From CAMCHP01 sp036835325 (GTDB taxonomy: Bacteria > Bacteroidota > Bacteroidia > Flavobacteriales_D > Sanyastnellaceae), in NCBI GenBank assembly GCA_036835325.1, contig DAITMF010000015.1, positions 1 to 64,000 on the forward strand: a stretch of 64,000 nucleotides of DNA, read 5' to 3'. The notes beneath the pieces were generated by a model. It was given only the letters and a program-made list of their open reading frames with translations, searched no databases and was not told where the DNA came from. Positions 51,783-60,008 of this stretch are shown here, piece by piece. Within the stretch, counting starts at the first letter, position 1. Each line of letters begins with the position of its first letter. The position numbers and the translations under genes are program-made.

Positions 51783-51812
51783 CAAAGGTAGGGCATACAG
51801 GTTGAGCACAAA
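51783..51812 (-). promoter_or_regulatory. Promoter of the GlmU-like gene
   Basis: Minus strand TACCTTTG at 51790-51783 with TTTG at 51812-51809, spacer 18 nt. Eight nt before ATG 51775, so the leader is very short. Confidence 0.65.
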
Positions 51813-51881
51813 ATGCTCCGGTGCGATTTTCGCTCTTCTCGGGGTTACAAGCCTGAAAACAAATACCTTAATCTTTTTTTC

Positions 51882-51895
51882 AAGTTTTTAAACTT
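51882..51895 (+). promoter_or_regulatory. AAGTTT-TT-AAACTT palindrome upstream of the MerR gene
   Basis: A perfect 6-bp inverted repeat with a 2-nt spacer, 41 nt before ATG 51936. It shares AAAAAGTT.AAA with 52901-52915 upstream of the ECF gene, so it is a candidate operator for the MerR protein. Confidence 0.4.
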
Positions 51896-51935
51896 TTTTG
51901 CTCTTTCGCATGTTTTATAGGGTTGTAGAACAGTT

Positions 51936-52820
51936 ATGCAGGAGTTTTCAATCAAAGACCTAGAGTCGTTCACAGGAATTAAAGCCCACACCATCAGGAT
52001 GTGGGAGCAGCGCTACGGTATCCTGGAGCCGCAACGCACTGCCACAAACATCCGTTACTACACCGATAGTGACCTTAAGAAGCTATTGAACGTTAGCTTG
52101 TTGAATGCTTTGGGGTACAAGATTTCGCGCATCGCAGAAATGACCGACGATGAAATCACGAATGTCATCCGCGAAGCGAGCCAAAACCAAAGCAAAGAGC
52201 AGCACTATTTGAACATGCTCAAAATCAGCATGCTCAATTACGATGAAGAGCTTTTCTACAGCATCACCAACAGCTACATTGAAGAAGTCGGCGTCGAGCG
52301 AACCTTTGTTTCGCTCATTATTCCGTTCATGAACCAAGTTGGCCTGCTTTGGCTCACAAGTGCGATTTGCCCGGCGCAAGAACACTTCATTTCGAACCTC
52401 ATTCGTCAGCGACTATTCAGCCTCATCGATACCCACCACGACCGCCAGCAACCCACTGATACGCCGTTTATCATGTACCTGCCACAAGGCGAGATTCACG
52501 ACATCAGTCTGCTGTTGATTCACTACATGGCCAAGGCGCGCGGTCACAAGAGCATCTTCCTCGGGCAAAGTGTGCCTTTTGACGACCTGCTCGAAGTGGT
52601 GAAGAAGTTTCCGAAAGCACGTTTTGTTTCATACTCTACCACTACACCTTCAACAAAACAGGCTGCGCAGTACCTTGACCGCATCAACCGCGAGTTTCAG
52701 CACAGCGAAGCGCAGTTTTTCTTGGCCGGACGGGTGCTGGAGGGCGTAGATTCGCCCAATACGGCACTCATTCATGTCTTCAATGATGGAGGCAGTCTGG
52801 TACACGCCATGTTCGCGTAA
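51936..52820 (+). CDS. MerR-family regulator with B12-binding domain (CarH/LitR-like)
   Basis: 294 residues. MerR HTH (about 3-70; FSIKDLESFTGIKAHTIRMWEQRYGILEPQRTATNIRYYTDSD). A helical B12-binding-2 domain (about 90-175) contains W138 and EH (WLTSAICPAQEH, spacing like the Wx9EH motif of CarH), and a Rossmann domain follows with GEIHDISLLL, where the Co-ligating His is kept but the usual downstream Gly of DxHxxG is Ser. In CarH these motifs bind adenosylcobalamin, and light releases the DNA. Light sensing is therefore plausible but unproven. Adjacent to the ECF factor, as in carotenoid-regulon arrangements, but no carotenoid genes are seen. Confidence 0.85.
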   Translation: MQEFSIKDLESFTGIKAHTIRMWEQRYGILEPQRTATNIRYYTDSDLKKLLNVSLLNALGYKISRIAEMTDDEITNVIREASQNQSKEQHYLNMLKISMLNYDEELFYSITNSYIEEVGVERTFVSLIIPFMNQVGLLWLTSAICPAQEHFISNLIRQRLFSLIDTHHDRQQPTDTPFIMYLPQGEIHDISLLLIHYMAKARGHKSIFLGQSVPFDDLLEVVKKFPKARFVSYSTTTPSTKQAAQYLDRINREFQHSEAQFFLAGRVLEGVDSPNTALIHVFNDGGSLVHAMFA

Positions 52821-52900
52821 TTACCGCTTATTCCGCTATTCTGCGTTTTGTGTGAGCTTGGAAGGAATCCAAATTTCCCATTCTGCTGTTTAAAATAATC

Positions 52901-52915
52901 GTTAAAAAGTTAAAC
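52901..52915 (+). promoter_or_regulatory. GTTAAAAAGTTAAAC site upstream of the ECF sigma gene
   Basis: Two GTTAAA direct repeats 8 nt apart, 22 nt before the putative -33 box of the ECF promoter. Similar to the MerR-upstream palindrome at 51882-51895; candidate binding site. Confidence 0.4.
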
Positions 52916-52944
52916 AGAGTTGTTGGACGGGCGGAATTTTGTTT

Positions 52945-52952
52945 AATCTTTG
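52945..52952 (+). promoter_or_regulatory. -7 promoter box of the ECF sigma gene
   Basis: AATCTTTG (one mismatch to TAnnTTTG) with TTGG at 52923-52926, spacer 18 nt. ATG 52982 lies 29 nt after it. Confidence 0.55.
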
Positions 52953-52981
52953 CAGTGAAAGATTTCACAAACATCTGCACT

Positions 52982-53488
52982 ATGTCAACCGTTGAGTTTA
53001 ACAACCTGCTTACAAGCCACCGCGACTTCCTTCGCGGATTCGCATTTAGCTTCACAAAAGATGCGGAAGACGCTGACGATTTGATTCAAGATACCTTCTT
53101 GAAGGCGCTTCGTTACAAAGACAACTTCCGTGAAGGCACCAACATTAAGGGGTGGTTGTTTACCATCATGCGCAACATCTTCATCAATAACTACAAGCGT
53201 AAGAAGTTTCAGAACACCATCACCGACTCAACTGACAACAACTACTTTATCAATGCGTCGCAAGACATGAGCTTTGATTCAGTGACGACACAAATCAGTG
53301 AGAAAGACATTCGTGGAGCCATCTCCTCACTTGGCCGTGAGTTCCGCGTACCCTTTACCATGTTTGTTGAAGGTTACCACTACGACGAGATTGCCGATGC
53401 ACTGGGTATTCCGATGGGCACGGTGAAGAGCCGCATCTTCCACGCACGTAAGAAATTGGCCAGCAAACTGGAAGATTATCAGCGTTGA
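52982..53488 (+). CDS. ECF RNA polymerase sigma factor
   Basis: 168 residues. Region 2: FRGFAFSFTKDAEDADDLIQDTFLKALRYKDNF; linker FTIMRNIFINNYKRKK; region 4: LGREFRVPFTMFVEGYHYDEIADALGIPMGTVKSRIFHARKKLA. The form is that of short Bacteroidota ECF factors that lack a linked anti-sigma gene. ATG 52982 (MSTVEFNNLL) is chosen since the upstream GTG falls next to the promoter. It follows the CarH-like regulator, which may control it. The 3' end overlaps the convergent methyltransferase by 10 bp. Confidence 0.93.
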   Translation: MSTVEFNNLLTSHRDFLRGFAFSFTKDAEDADDLIQDTFLKALRYKDNFREGTNIKGWLFTIMRNIFINNYKRKKFQNTITDSTDNNYFINASQDMSFDSVTTQISEKDIRGAISSLGREFRVPFTMFVEGYHYDEIADALGIPMGTVKSRIFHARKKLASKLEDYQR

Positions 53489-54210
53489 TTCCGAAAGGCG
53501 CAGAGGTAGTCGTGGTGCGGACCTTCAGCAACGACAGTGTAGTCGAGCTGATTGGCTTCAGCAGCAAACGCTAGAAGCCGGGGGTCAGGATAAATCCACA
53601 GCAAATCGCTTTCAAAAACTTTCCATTTCAGCTTGAAGTGGACTTTTCCATAGTAGTGATCGAAAGGGGGCTGTAACGACAGTCCCTTTTTTTGTGCGAC
53701 ATCTTCATCCTCATAAAAATAGGCGATGTCAGAACTATCGCCCACAATGTCACCTCCGGGCTTCAGAAATTTGGCAGCGTGTTGCAGCAAGTCAATGGTG
53801 CCTTGAACATCCTGTCCCATTCCCAAACCGTTCATCAAGAGCAGCACGGTATCGTACACCGGTTCGGGTTCCAAATCAAAGAAATTGGCGCAAATAACCT
53901 GATTTACACCGCGTTTGCGCATAACATCGCACGCCAGAGGCGAAATCTCTACCGCGACTACATCATGTCCGTGCTCCTGTAGCCACAAGCTGTGGCAGCC
54001 CGCGGCGGCACCCACGTCGAGCACCTTCTTGCCGCAACACGCCAAGCCGATTTGTTCAAGATCGGGCATGTCATCGTAGCTTCTGAAAAAATAGGAGGGA
54101 GGAAGCGGGTCTTGCAACTCACCGTTGATCCATGCCTCGATGGGTTCATCTACACCCGTATTGAAGAACTCGACAAAAGCCGCGCCGAAAATGTCATCGC
54201 TCGAACTCAT
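53479..54210 (-). CDS. Class I SAM-dependent methyltransferase
   Basis: 243-residue methyltransferase. Motif I KKVLDVGAAAGCHSLWLQEHG, acidic residue ending beta2 (VVAVEIS), VICANFFDLEPEP, motif III VLLLMNGLGM and GGDIVGDSSDI. The N-terminal helix NGELQDPLPPSYFFRSYDDMPDLEQIGLACC replaces a longer cap. Substrate unknown. No signal peptide. Divergent from the large adhesin and convergent with the ECF gene. Confidence 0.85.
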   Translation of the reverse strand: MSSSDDIFGAAFVEFFNTGVDEPIEAWINGELQDPLPPSYFFRSYDDMPDLEQIGLACCGKKVLDVGAAAGCHSLWLQEHGHDVVAVEISPLACDVMRKRGVNQVICANFFDLEPEPVYDTVLLLMNGLGMGQDVQGTIDLLQHAAKFLKPGGDIVGDSSDIAYFYEDEDVAQKKGLSLQPPFDHYYGKVHFKLKWKVFESDLLWIYPDPRLLAFAAEANQLDYTVVAEGPHHDYLCAFRNQR

Positions 54211-54351
54211 TCGCTTGGATTTCTAAAAAGGTCGCTAAAGCTTGCAAAGAAAAGTCGTTTCATGCACAATCAATGGTTAAAACAGAGTTTTTTCACATCG
54301 AGAGGAGCAACCTATTTGTGTAATTTCGTGTCTATAGATTGTGAACCCATT

Positions 54352-57300
54352 ATGGGAAATGCTATGCAGACTATCTACTCTAGAATTATAGTGCTATTGA
54401 CCTTGTTTTCAGGTCTTTTGGCATCAGCCCAGCCGACGTTAACAACGGGCTTAACCCTTGAAGAATACGTGAACGACATTCTTTTGGGGACTGGGGTTAC
54501 GGCCTTCAACATCCAGCTCACGGGTGACCCCGCTCAAATCGGATACTTGCAAAATGCCGGTAGTACTTTGTTCCCCATTGACGGGGGCATTGTGTTATCA
54601 ACAGGTGCAGCAGGCCAAATGGCTTGTCAAAATGATTTTGCCTTTTTCCCATCCAATCCGAATTTTGGAGATCTACTCACAGTGGCCAATAGCGTTCCAC
54701 CGCTCATTGGGCAGAATTTCTCGGTGTCTCAAGTGAACGATGTTTGCATCCTGGAATTCGACTTTGTTGCTACGGGCGACTCGCTGAAGTTCGATTATGT
54801 TTTTGGTTCAGACGAGTACGATTTTTACATCAATACGCAGTTTAACGACGTTTTTGCCTTCTTCATTTCGGGTCCGGGCATCACCGGTCCTTATTCTTCG
54901 CCTCCAGGCTTCCCGAACGGTGCAAGGAATATCGCTTTCTTGCCAGGAAGCAGTCCACCGCTTCCGATTACCATTTCTTCAGTACACTCAGGACAGGACA
55001 ATGGTCTTGCCAACATTCCACCGCTCAACGAAGAATTTCACATCACCAACTTAGGTCCTGACGGATTTATCCTCATTGATCCGAACATCTGTGTGAATGG
55101 TTTTACAATTCCCATTACAGCAGAAGAGCTGTTGATCTGCGGCGAAACTTACCACATTGCACTTGCGATAGCCGACGGGTTTGACCAACAATTAACTTCT
55201 TGGGTTGTTTTGCGAGAGGGTTCATTCGAGAGCAACTCGGTTGTTCAGGTTGATCTCTCTATCGACGTTGGTGCAGAAGGAGCGATTACGCTCTACGAAG
55301 ATTGCGGTACGGCAACATTAACCTTCACACGGCCTGAAAACACGAACATCGATCTTGAAGAAATGGTGGTTATCAGCTACCAAGGCGTTGGCATCAATGG
55401 GGTTGACTACACCCTTCTTCCTGATACCATTGTATTCCCCGTTGGTGTATCGTCAGTCGCCTTTGAGTTGATTGCAATTCCTGATGGAATCCCAGAAGGC
55501 GCTGAAGAAGTAGTGTTCGAGATTTTGAACCTTGCAGCATGCAGTGGAACACCACTAACGAGCTATTTCTCGTTTGTGATTCAAGACACTGCAGATCCAT
55601 TGGTCGTGCAGGGCTACACTACCGAGATTTGCGATGGCGCAGAGGTTGAATTGGCTCCGATTATTTCTGGGGGGTATGGCAACTTTAGTTACCAATGGTC
55701 GACCGGAGCGCAAACGTCCTCTGTTGTTGTAGGACCAAACAACTCCACCATGTACAACGTCATCGTGTCTGACACCTGTGGCATGCCAAGCGATGACGGT
55801 GACATTACCGTGAACGTGCTCTTTTTCCCGCAGCTTCAAGCCAACATCACCCAAGGAAATCTAACCTTAGACTGCAACGAAAGCGTATTTCTAACCGCCT
55901 CGGCCTCAGGCGGTGATGGAAATTATACGTATTCATGGACAGATGAAAACGGCATGTCGCTAGGCGGAGGGAACTCAACCTCATTGTTCTACGGTACGTG
56001 GCAAGGTGCCGACGAAATTGTCTTCACCGTAACCGATGGTTGTGGCTTGCAAGCCAGCGATGTGATCACTGTCACTCTCAACGTACCCCCAATCATTATT
56101 ACTGTACCAACAGAAGTCACTGCCCTTTGCCAAGAACAGTTTACCATTTCGCCAACGGTGAGTGGCGGTCAAGCGCCGTACAATTTCAACTGGACCGCAG
56201 GCAACCAGTTCCTGGGTTGGCAACAGAACTTGACCACGTCGTCGTCAGGCAATCAAACCTATACCTTAACGGTGTCAGACGGTTGCGGACAAGATGAATC
56301 GGTGAACATCAACCTTACCATTCAATCTCCACCGGTAACGATCAACCTACCAACCTTTGTTACAGGGCCATGCACCGAAGTGTTCAACCTGTCGCCGGTT
56401 CTCGATGGAGGCAGCGGTGGATTCCAATACACATGGACCGTCAATGGAGCGCCCTTCGCAACCACGGCCAACATCAACTTCCAATCGTTTGATGATGCAG
56501 TTGTTCAACTTTCTGTAGTTGACCAATGCGGCGCAACCGATGCCTTTGCATTGGATGTGTTTATTGTTAACCCGCCGTTGATCGTCGATCTGGGCGAAGA
56601 CCTGTTCGCCAGCTGCCTTGATAACACGGAAATTGACGTCGAGATCGTGAGTGGAGCTGGGGGCTACGAATACGAGTGGTTCGTCGATGGTGTCTCTGTA
56701 GGCACTGATCCCACTGCTGAAGTCCAGTCGTTCTTCACCGTTCCCGTGCTTGTTTCTGTGACTGACGGATGCGGAGGTGCTGCATCAGACGAATTGATTT
56801 ACAACATTCCCGATATTCCATTGACCTTGACCCTGAGTGCAGATACTGCGATTTGTGCCGGTGATGCCATTACCATTTCGGCACTCGCAACAGGCGGAGA
56901 AGAAGGTTTCTTCTATGAGTGGAACAGCCTTGGCGCGTTCGGTCCAAACCAGTTTATTGCTCCGTATGAATCGGCTGTCTACCCAATAACAGCAACCGAC
57001 ATCTGTGGCAAAACCATAAGTGGAGATGTATTCGTTGAAGTACAGTACCTCTTCTCAAACTTTACGGTGTCAGCAACCGAAACAGAGAACCAGTACCAGT
57101 TCTTTGGAGCTCCGTCACCCGAATGCGATGAGTGCATCTACGCATGGGATTTTGGCGATGGCAGTGCAAGCGATGAAGCCAATCCGTTGCACACCTTCGA
57201 CGGTTTGTCTGATTATCAAGTGAGTCTGCAAGTGACCAACGCCATTGGGTGTACCGACATTGCCTACACCCTTATCAACGGTCCGGTTCTTCTGTACATT

Positions 57301-57564
57301 CCCAATGCCTTCACGCCCAACAATGATGGTATCAACGATGTGTTTAGAATCACGGGAAGTTCGATTCAGCGCTTTGAAATCATTATTTTCAACCGTTGGG
57401 GTGAAAAAGTTTATGAATCAACCGATATCAATCAAGTGTGGGACGGTAGCCATGAGGGTGGTAATTATTACGTGCCCAATGACATTTACCAGTACGTTGT
57501 GAAAGTTAAAGGCTTTGACACTGACGCGTTTGAACGATCGGGCACCGTTTCGGTGATGCGGTAA
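54352..57564 (+). CDS. Giant secreted choice-of-anchor L adhesin with PKD domain and type B sorting domain
   Basis: 1070 residues. Signal peptide (to about LLASAQ). Choice-of-anchor L domain (about 28-300; LTLEEYVNDILLGTGVTAFNIQLTGDPAQIGYLQNAG, FDYVFGSDEYDFYINTQFNDVFAFFISGPG). Then a Calx-beta-like region and a series of Ig-like repeats with GDGNYTYSWTDENG, GQAPYNFNWTAGN, GSGGFQYTWTVNG, and GAGGYEYEWFVDG. A PKD domain (about 910-960, YAWDFGDGSASDEANPLHTFDG) is followed by the gliding-motility-associated C-terminal domain (IPNAFTPNNDGINDVFRITGSS ... FNRWGEKVYES). A cell-surface adhesive stalk; no enzyme domain. The open frame begins upstream, but only ATG 54352 gives a signal peptide. Confidence 0.92.
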   Translation: MGNAMQTIYSRIIVLLTLFSGLLASAQPTLTTGLTLEEYVNDILLGTGVTAFNIQLTGDPAQIGYLQNAGSTLFPIDGGIVLSTGAAGQMACQNDFAFFPSNPNFGDLLTVANSVPPLIGQNFSVSQVNDVCILEFDFVATGDSLKFDYVFGSDEYDFYINTQFNDVFAFFISGPGITGPYSSPPGFPNGARNIAFLPGSSPPLPITISSVHSGQDNGLANIPPLNEEFHITNLGPDGFILIDPNICVNGFTIPITAEELLICGETYHIALAIADGFDQQLTSWVVLREGSFESNSVVQVDLSIDVGAEGAITLYEDCGTATLTFTRPENTNIDLEEMVVISYQGVGINGVDYTLLPDTIVFPVGVSSVAFELIAIPDGIPEGAEEVVFEILNLAACSGTPLTSYFSFVIQDTADPLVVQGYTTEICDGAEVELAPIISGGYGNFSYQWSTGAQTSSVVVGPNNSTMYNVIVSDTCGMPSDDGDITVNVLFFPQLQANITQGNLTLDCNESVFLTASASGGDGNYTYSWTDENGMSLGGGNSTSLFYGTWQGADEIVFTVTDGCGLQASDVITVTLNVPPIIITVPTEVTALCQEQFTISPTVSGGQAPYNFNWTAGNQFLGWQQNLTTSSSGNQTYTLTVSDGCGQDESVNINLTIQSPPVTINLPTFVTGPCTEVFNLSPVLDGGSGGFQYTWTVNGAPFATTANINFQSFDDAVVQLSVVDQCGATDAFALDVFIVNPPLIVDLGEDLFASCLDNTEIDVEIVSGAGGYEYEWFVDGVSVGTDPTAEVQSFFTVPVLVSVTDGCGGAASDELIYNIPDIPLTLTLSADTAICAGDAITISALATGGEEGFFYEWNSLGAFGPNQFIAPYESAVYPITATDICGKTISGDVFVEVQYLFSNFTVSATETENQYQFFGAPSPECDECIYAWDFGDGSASDEANPLHTFDGLSDYQVSLQVTNAIGCTDIAYTLINGPVLLYIPNAFTPNNDGINDVFRITGSSIQRFEIIIFNRWGEKVYESTDINQVWDGSHEGGNYYVPNDIYQYVVKVKGFDTDAFERSGTVSVMR

Positions 57565-57597
57565 ACCAAGTTTTCACCAAGCACTGCAATGATTTTG

Positions 57598-57629
57598 AAT
57601 CCGGAGGAACTCACCTCCGGATTTTTTTA
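57598..57629 (+). terminator. Rho-independent terminator after the adhesin
   Basis: AATCCGGAGG and CCTCCGGATT form a perfect 10-bp stem around a 6-nt loop, followed by a run of seven T. It starts 33 bp after the adhesin stop. Confidence 0.9.
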
Positions 57630-57674
57630 TCCTTACACCCCGAAAACCATCATTACCCAATTCCAGCTTTGCGC

Positions 57675-58994
57675 ATGGCATCCACCCAAAAAACCGCACG
57701 CGGCGCGTTCATCGCCGTTACCTCATTGTTCTTCATGTGGGGCTTTATTACTGTTTTGGCGGATGGATTGATTCCGCGCCTTAAAGACTTGTTCGAGCTA
57801 AAACACTGGCAAGCTGCGACCGTTCAAATTGCGTGGTTTGTACCCTACGGATTGTTGAGCATACCCGCGGGGTTCTTGCTTGCGCGGATCGGGTACAAGC
57901 GCGGCATTGTAACCGGTCTCTCCTTGGCTGCTTTAGGATGCGTTTTGTTCTTTCCCGCGGCTGATTATAGAGTCTTCGGATGGTTTTTGACCGCCATCTT
58001 CGTTTTGGGTTCCGGAATTACCATTTTGCAAGTTGCCGCAAACCCCTACATCACCGTGTTGGGGCCATCGGAGAGTGCGGCGCGAAGATTGAACCTGGCA
58101 CAGGCTTTCAACAGCTTCGGGACGACCATCGCGCCGATTTTTTCAGCGACCTTCTTATTGAGCGATCACATTCTCAGTTCAAACGAACAGGCCGCATTGA
58201 GTCAAGAAGCCTTAACGACCTACTTAGACACTGAGGCCGCAGCGGTGCAAACGCCCTTCATTGCGCTGGCACTGGCTTTTGCCTTGCTCGCCGGTGTATT
58301 TGCTTTGGTGAACCTGCCGAGCATTATAGGAGGAGGTAGCACATCGCGTCACCAGTTTCGCGAGGTGTGGTCAAATGCGCGACTGCGGTTTGGTGCCTTG
58401 GCCATCTTCGTTTACGTAGGGGCTGAAGTGGCCATTGGTAGCTTTTTGGCACTCTATTTTGTCGACCTCGGATTGCCTGAGGCTATTCGCAACAACGCGA
58501 CGCTTATGTCGCTCGTGGAGGGCATTGCGCAAACCTTCTCGGGGAAGTCAGCGGCAACCCTCGATGACAAAGGCCTTGTGGCCAGTTTTGCCATCTTCTA
58601 CTGGGGCAGTGCAATGCTCGGACGTTTTGTTGGAGCCGCTTTGCTCACCAAGATGCGTCCTGGAAGATTGCTCTCAGTGTTTGGTATAGGAGCGGTGCTC
58701 TTGTTGATCGCCACAGCGTCAACAACGGGTTTTGTAGCCATGGCGAGTGTACTGCTTGTTGGTTTCTTCAATTCAGTGATGTTCCCAACGATTTTCAGTA
58801 TGTCGCTTGAAGAGTTGGGAGAGTACAAACCCGAAGGCTCAGGCATTCTATGCACTGCTATTGTGGGTGGGGCAGTGATTCCACCTTTGGTAGGGTATAT
58901 GCGTGACCTCACAGGAGATTATGCGATTGCCTTTGCTCTTCCATTGCTTTGCTACTTGGTCATCATTGCCTTCGCGCGGCGCTATGCTCGATAG
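57675..58994 (+). CDS. Sugar:proton symporter of the FucP/GluP MFS family
   Basis: 439 residues with 12 membrane helices. FucP-type features: SLFFMWGFITVLADGLIPRLKDLFELKHWQAATVQIAWFVPYGLLSIPAGFL (helix 1-2 with the acidic Asp), LQVAANPYITVLGPSESAARRLNLAQAFNSFGTTIAP (NPY-GP loop), and YVGAEVAIGSFLALYF. It probably imports fucose, glucose or galactose; the substrate cannot be fixed from sequence. ATG 57675 is chosen; the upstream TTG at 57669 is weaker. Its second to eighth codons are encoded by a truncated dispersed-motif copy. Confidence 0.9.
   Translation: MASTQKTARGAFIAVTSLFFMWGFITVLADGLIPRLKDLFELKHWQAATVQIAWFVPYGLLSIPAGFLLARIGYKRGIVTGLSLAALGCVLFFPAADYRVFGWFLTAIFVLGSGITILQVAANPYITVLGPSESAARRLNLAQAFNSFGTTIAPIFSATFLLSDHILSSNEQAALSQEALTTYLDTEAAAVQTPFIALALAFALLAGVFALVNLPSIIGGGSTSRHQFREVWSNARLRFGALAIFVYVGAEVAIGSFLALYFVDLGLPEAIRNNATLMSLVEGIAQTFSGKSAATLDDKGLVASFAIFYWGSAMLGRFVGAALLTKMRPGRLLSVFGIGAVLLLIATASTTGFVAMASVLLVGFFNSVMFPTIFSMSLEELGEYKPEGSGILCTAIVGGAVIPPLVGYMRDLTGDYAIAFALPLLCYLVIIAFARRYAR
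57677..57695 (-). repeat. Dispersed CATCC/A-tract motif, copy K (truncated)
   Basis: GGCATCCACCCAAAAAACC at the first codons of the sugar transporter gene, with one CATCC unit but the C/A tract intact. Confidence 0.5.
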
Positions 58995-59300
58995 AGGTAA
59001 ATCTGTTAACAGTTCTTTGCTTAAATGTCGCTTTTCAGGATTTCAAGAATCACTCAGTGTTTTATGGCGATGTGGTTACACCGTTTGTGTCTATAGTGTC
59101 GGAAATCAGACGGTTAAGAATTAAATTTTTCAGCGGTGTTGAAAATCCGTTGAATTACTCGGTGCGCATACCATCTTAGGAAAACGACCATGGCCTCATA
59201 GCGTGGTTTCGATAGTGTTAAAACTTGCAATTATGCTAGGTCAATTGAAAAAAAGGCGTTACTTGTTTGTTAATTACCCAAAGGGGTAAACCGTTGAAAC
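58995..59300 (+). other. 306-bp gene-free region, AT-rich
   Basis: AT-rich stretch between the sugar transporter and the small basic protein. It holds TTTG-containing segments and GTTAATTACCC, but no clear TAnnTTTG box, hairpin, RNA gene or conserved short frame. Confidence 0.5.
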
Positions 59301-59453
59301 ATGGCAACAAAACGCACAAAAAAGAAAGACGAGAAGGTACCACAGCCGAACATTCGTGTGAAGCTCGACTATAAGACGATCATCACATTGAAAGATAGCA
59401 CCAAGCTGGCCTTCTGGAAAGAGCGCTACCCAAAGTTGGAAGTGCTCGACTAA
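59301..59453 (+). CDS. Small basic hypothetical protein, 50 aa
   Basis: Not recognised. A 50-residue frame starts ATG 59301, gives MATKRTKKKDEKVPQPNIRV then KLDYKTIITLKDSTKLAFWKERYPKLEVLD, and ends directly before the convergent gene's stop. A Lys/Arg-rich N-terminal arm precedes two short amphipathic parts (NIRVKLDYKTIITL and STKLAFWKERYP). A-rich sequence around the ATG suits Bacteroidota initiation. The basic arm suggests RNA or DNA binding, but this is a guess. Confidence 0.6.
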   Translation: MATKRTKKKDEKVPQPNIRVKLDYKTIITLKDSTKLAFWKERYPKLEVLD

Positions 59454-60008
59454 TTATTTCATTGAGTCATCGAGCGCTGACTCCAGTTGTTCCTTTTTGC
59501 GTTCGGTGAACGCACCTGAGGTGCTGAACACAATTCGCCCGGTTTGATCGACGACGAACAGATAGGGTTTTGCCTTGTCATTCATGTTCAATAAACTCGC
59601 ATAAGGCTCTAGTTCGCCTTTATAGAACAGAATGTACGGGTGCAAGTCGCTCCGATTTTCTTTTCTCAACTGATTCATAGCGGTTTCATAGGCCGCTTTT
59701 TTCATGCCGGTAAACATGGGTACAAAGCACAAATCGACGTCGTACATGCTGTCCATAATTCCGCGTTTGAGCACAAAGCTGTCGTACATCGGTTGGTACC
59801 AACTTCTGAGGTCATCTTCGGCTTTCTTTGAATAGGCCATCCCTACAATTAACATTTTCGCACGCGGAGCAGAAGGCAAAACAGCCTGTTTGCCATTGAT
59901 GTATTCGCCCGCTAACTCGGGGAAACTGGTGCCGTTTTGAGCGAAAACTTCACTCATCCCTGCGAAGCAGAGAAGAAAAAGAAAAATACGGTTTCGCATC
60001 TGCATCAT
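59454..60008 (-). CDS. Secreted thioredoxin-fold-like protein
   Basis: 184 residues with signal peptide (RNRIFLFLLCFAGMSEVFAQ). The mature protein shows SFPELAGEYINGKQAVLPSAPRAKMLIVGMAYSKKAEDDLRSWYQPMYDSFV, VDLCFVPMFTGM and LFVVDQTGRIVFSTSGAF, a thioredoxin/ATP10-like pattern, with the usual CxxC absent. So it is not a redox thioredoxin. Role unknown. It overlaps the upstream M49-like peptidase gene (ATGA, 60005-60008), so the two are co-translated and may be functional partners. Confidence 0.7.
   Translation of the reverse strand: MMQMRNRIFLFLLCFAGMSEVFAQNGTSFPELAGEYINGKQAVLPSAPRAKMLIVGMAYSKKAEDDLRSWYQPMYDSFVLKRGIMDSMYDVDLCFVPMFTGMKKAAYETAMNQLRKENRSDLHPYILFYKGELEPYASLLNMNDKAKPYLFVVDQTGRIVFSTSGAFTERKKEQLESALDDSMK

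Noticed and set aside
53992..54351. Long upstream extension of the adhesin reading frame
   Set aside because: It overlaps the divergent methyltransferase and lacks a signal peptide; the signal peptide begins at ATG 54352.
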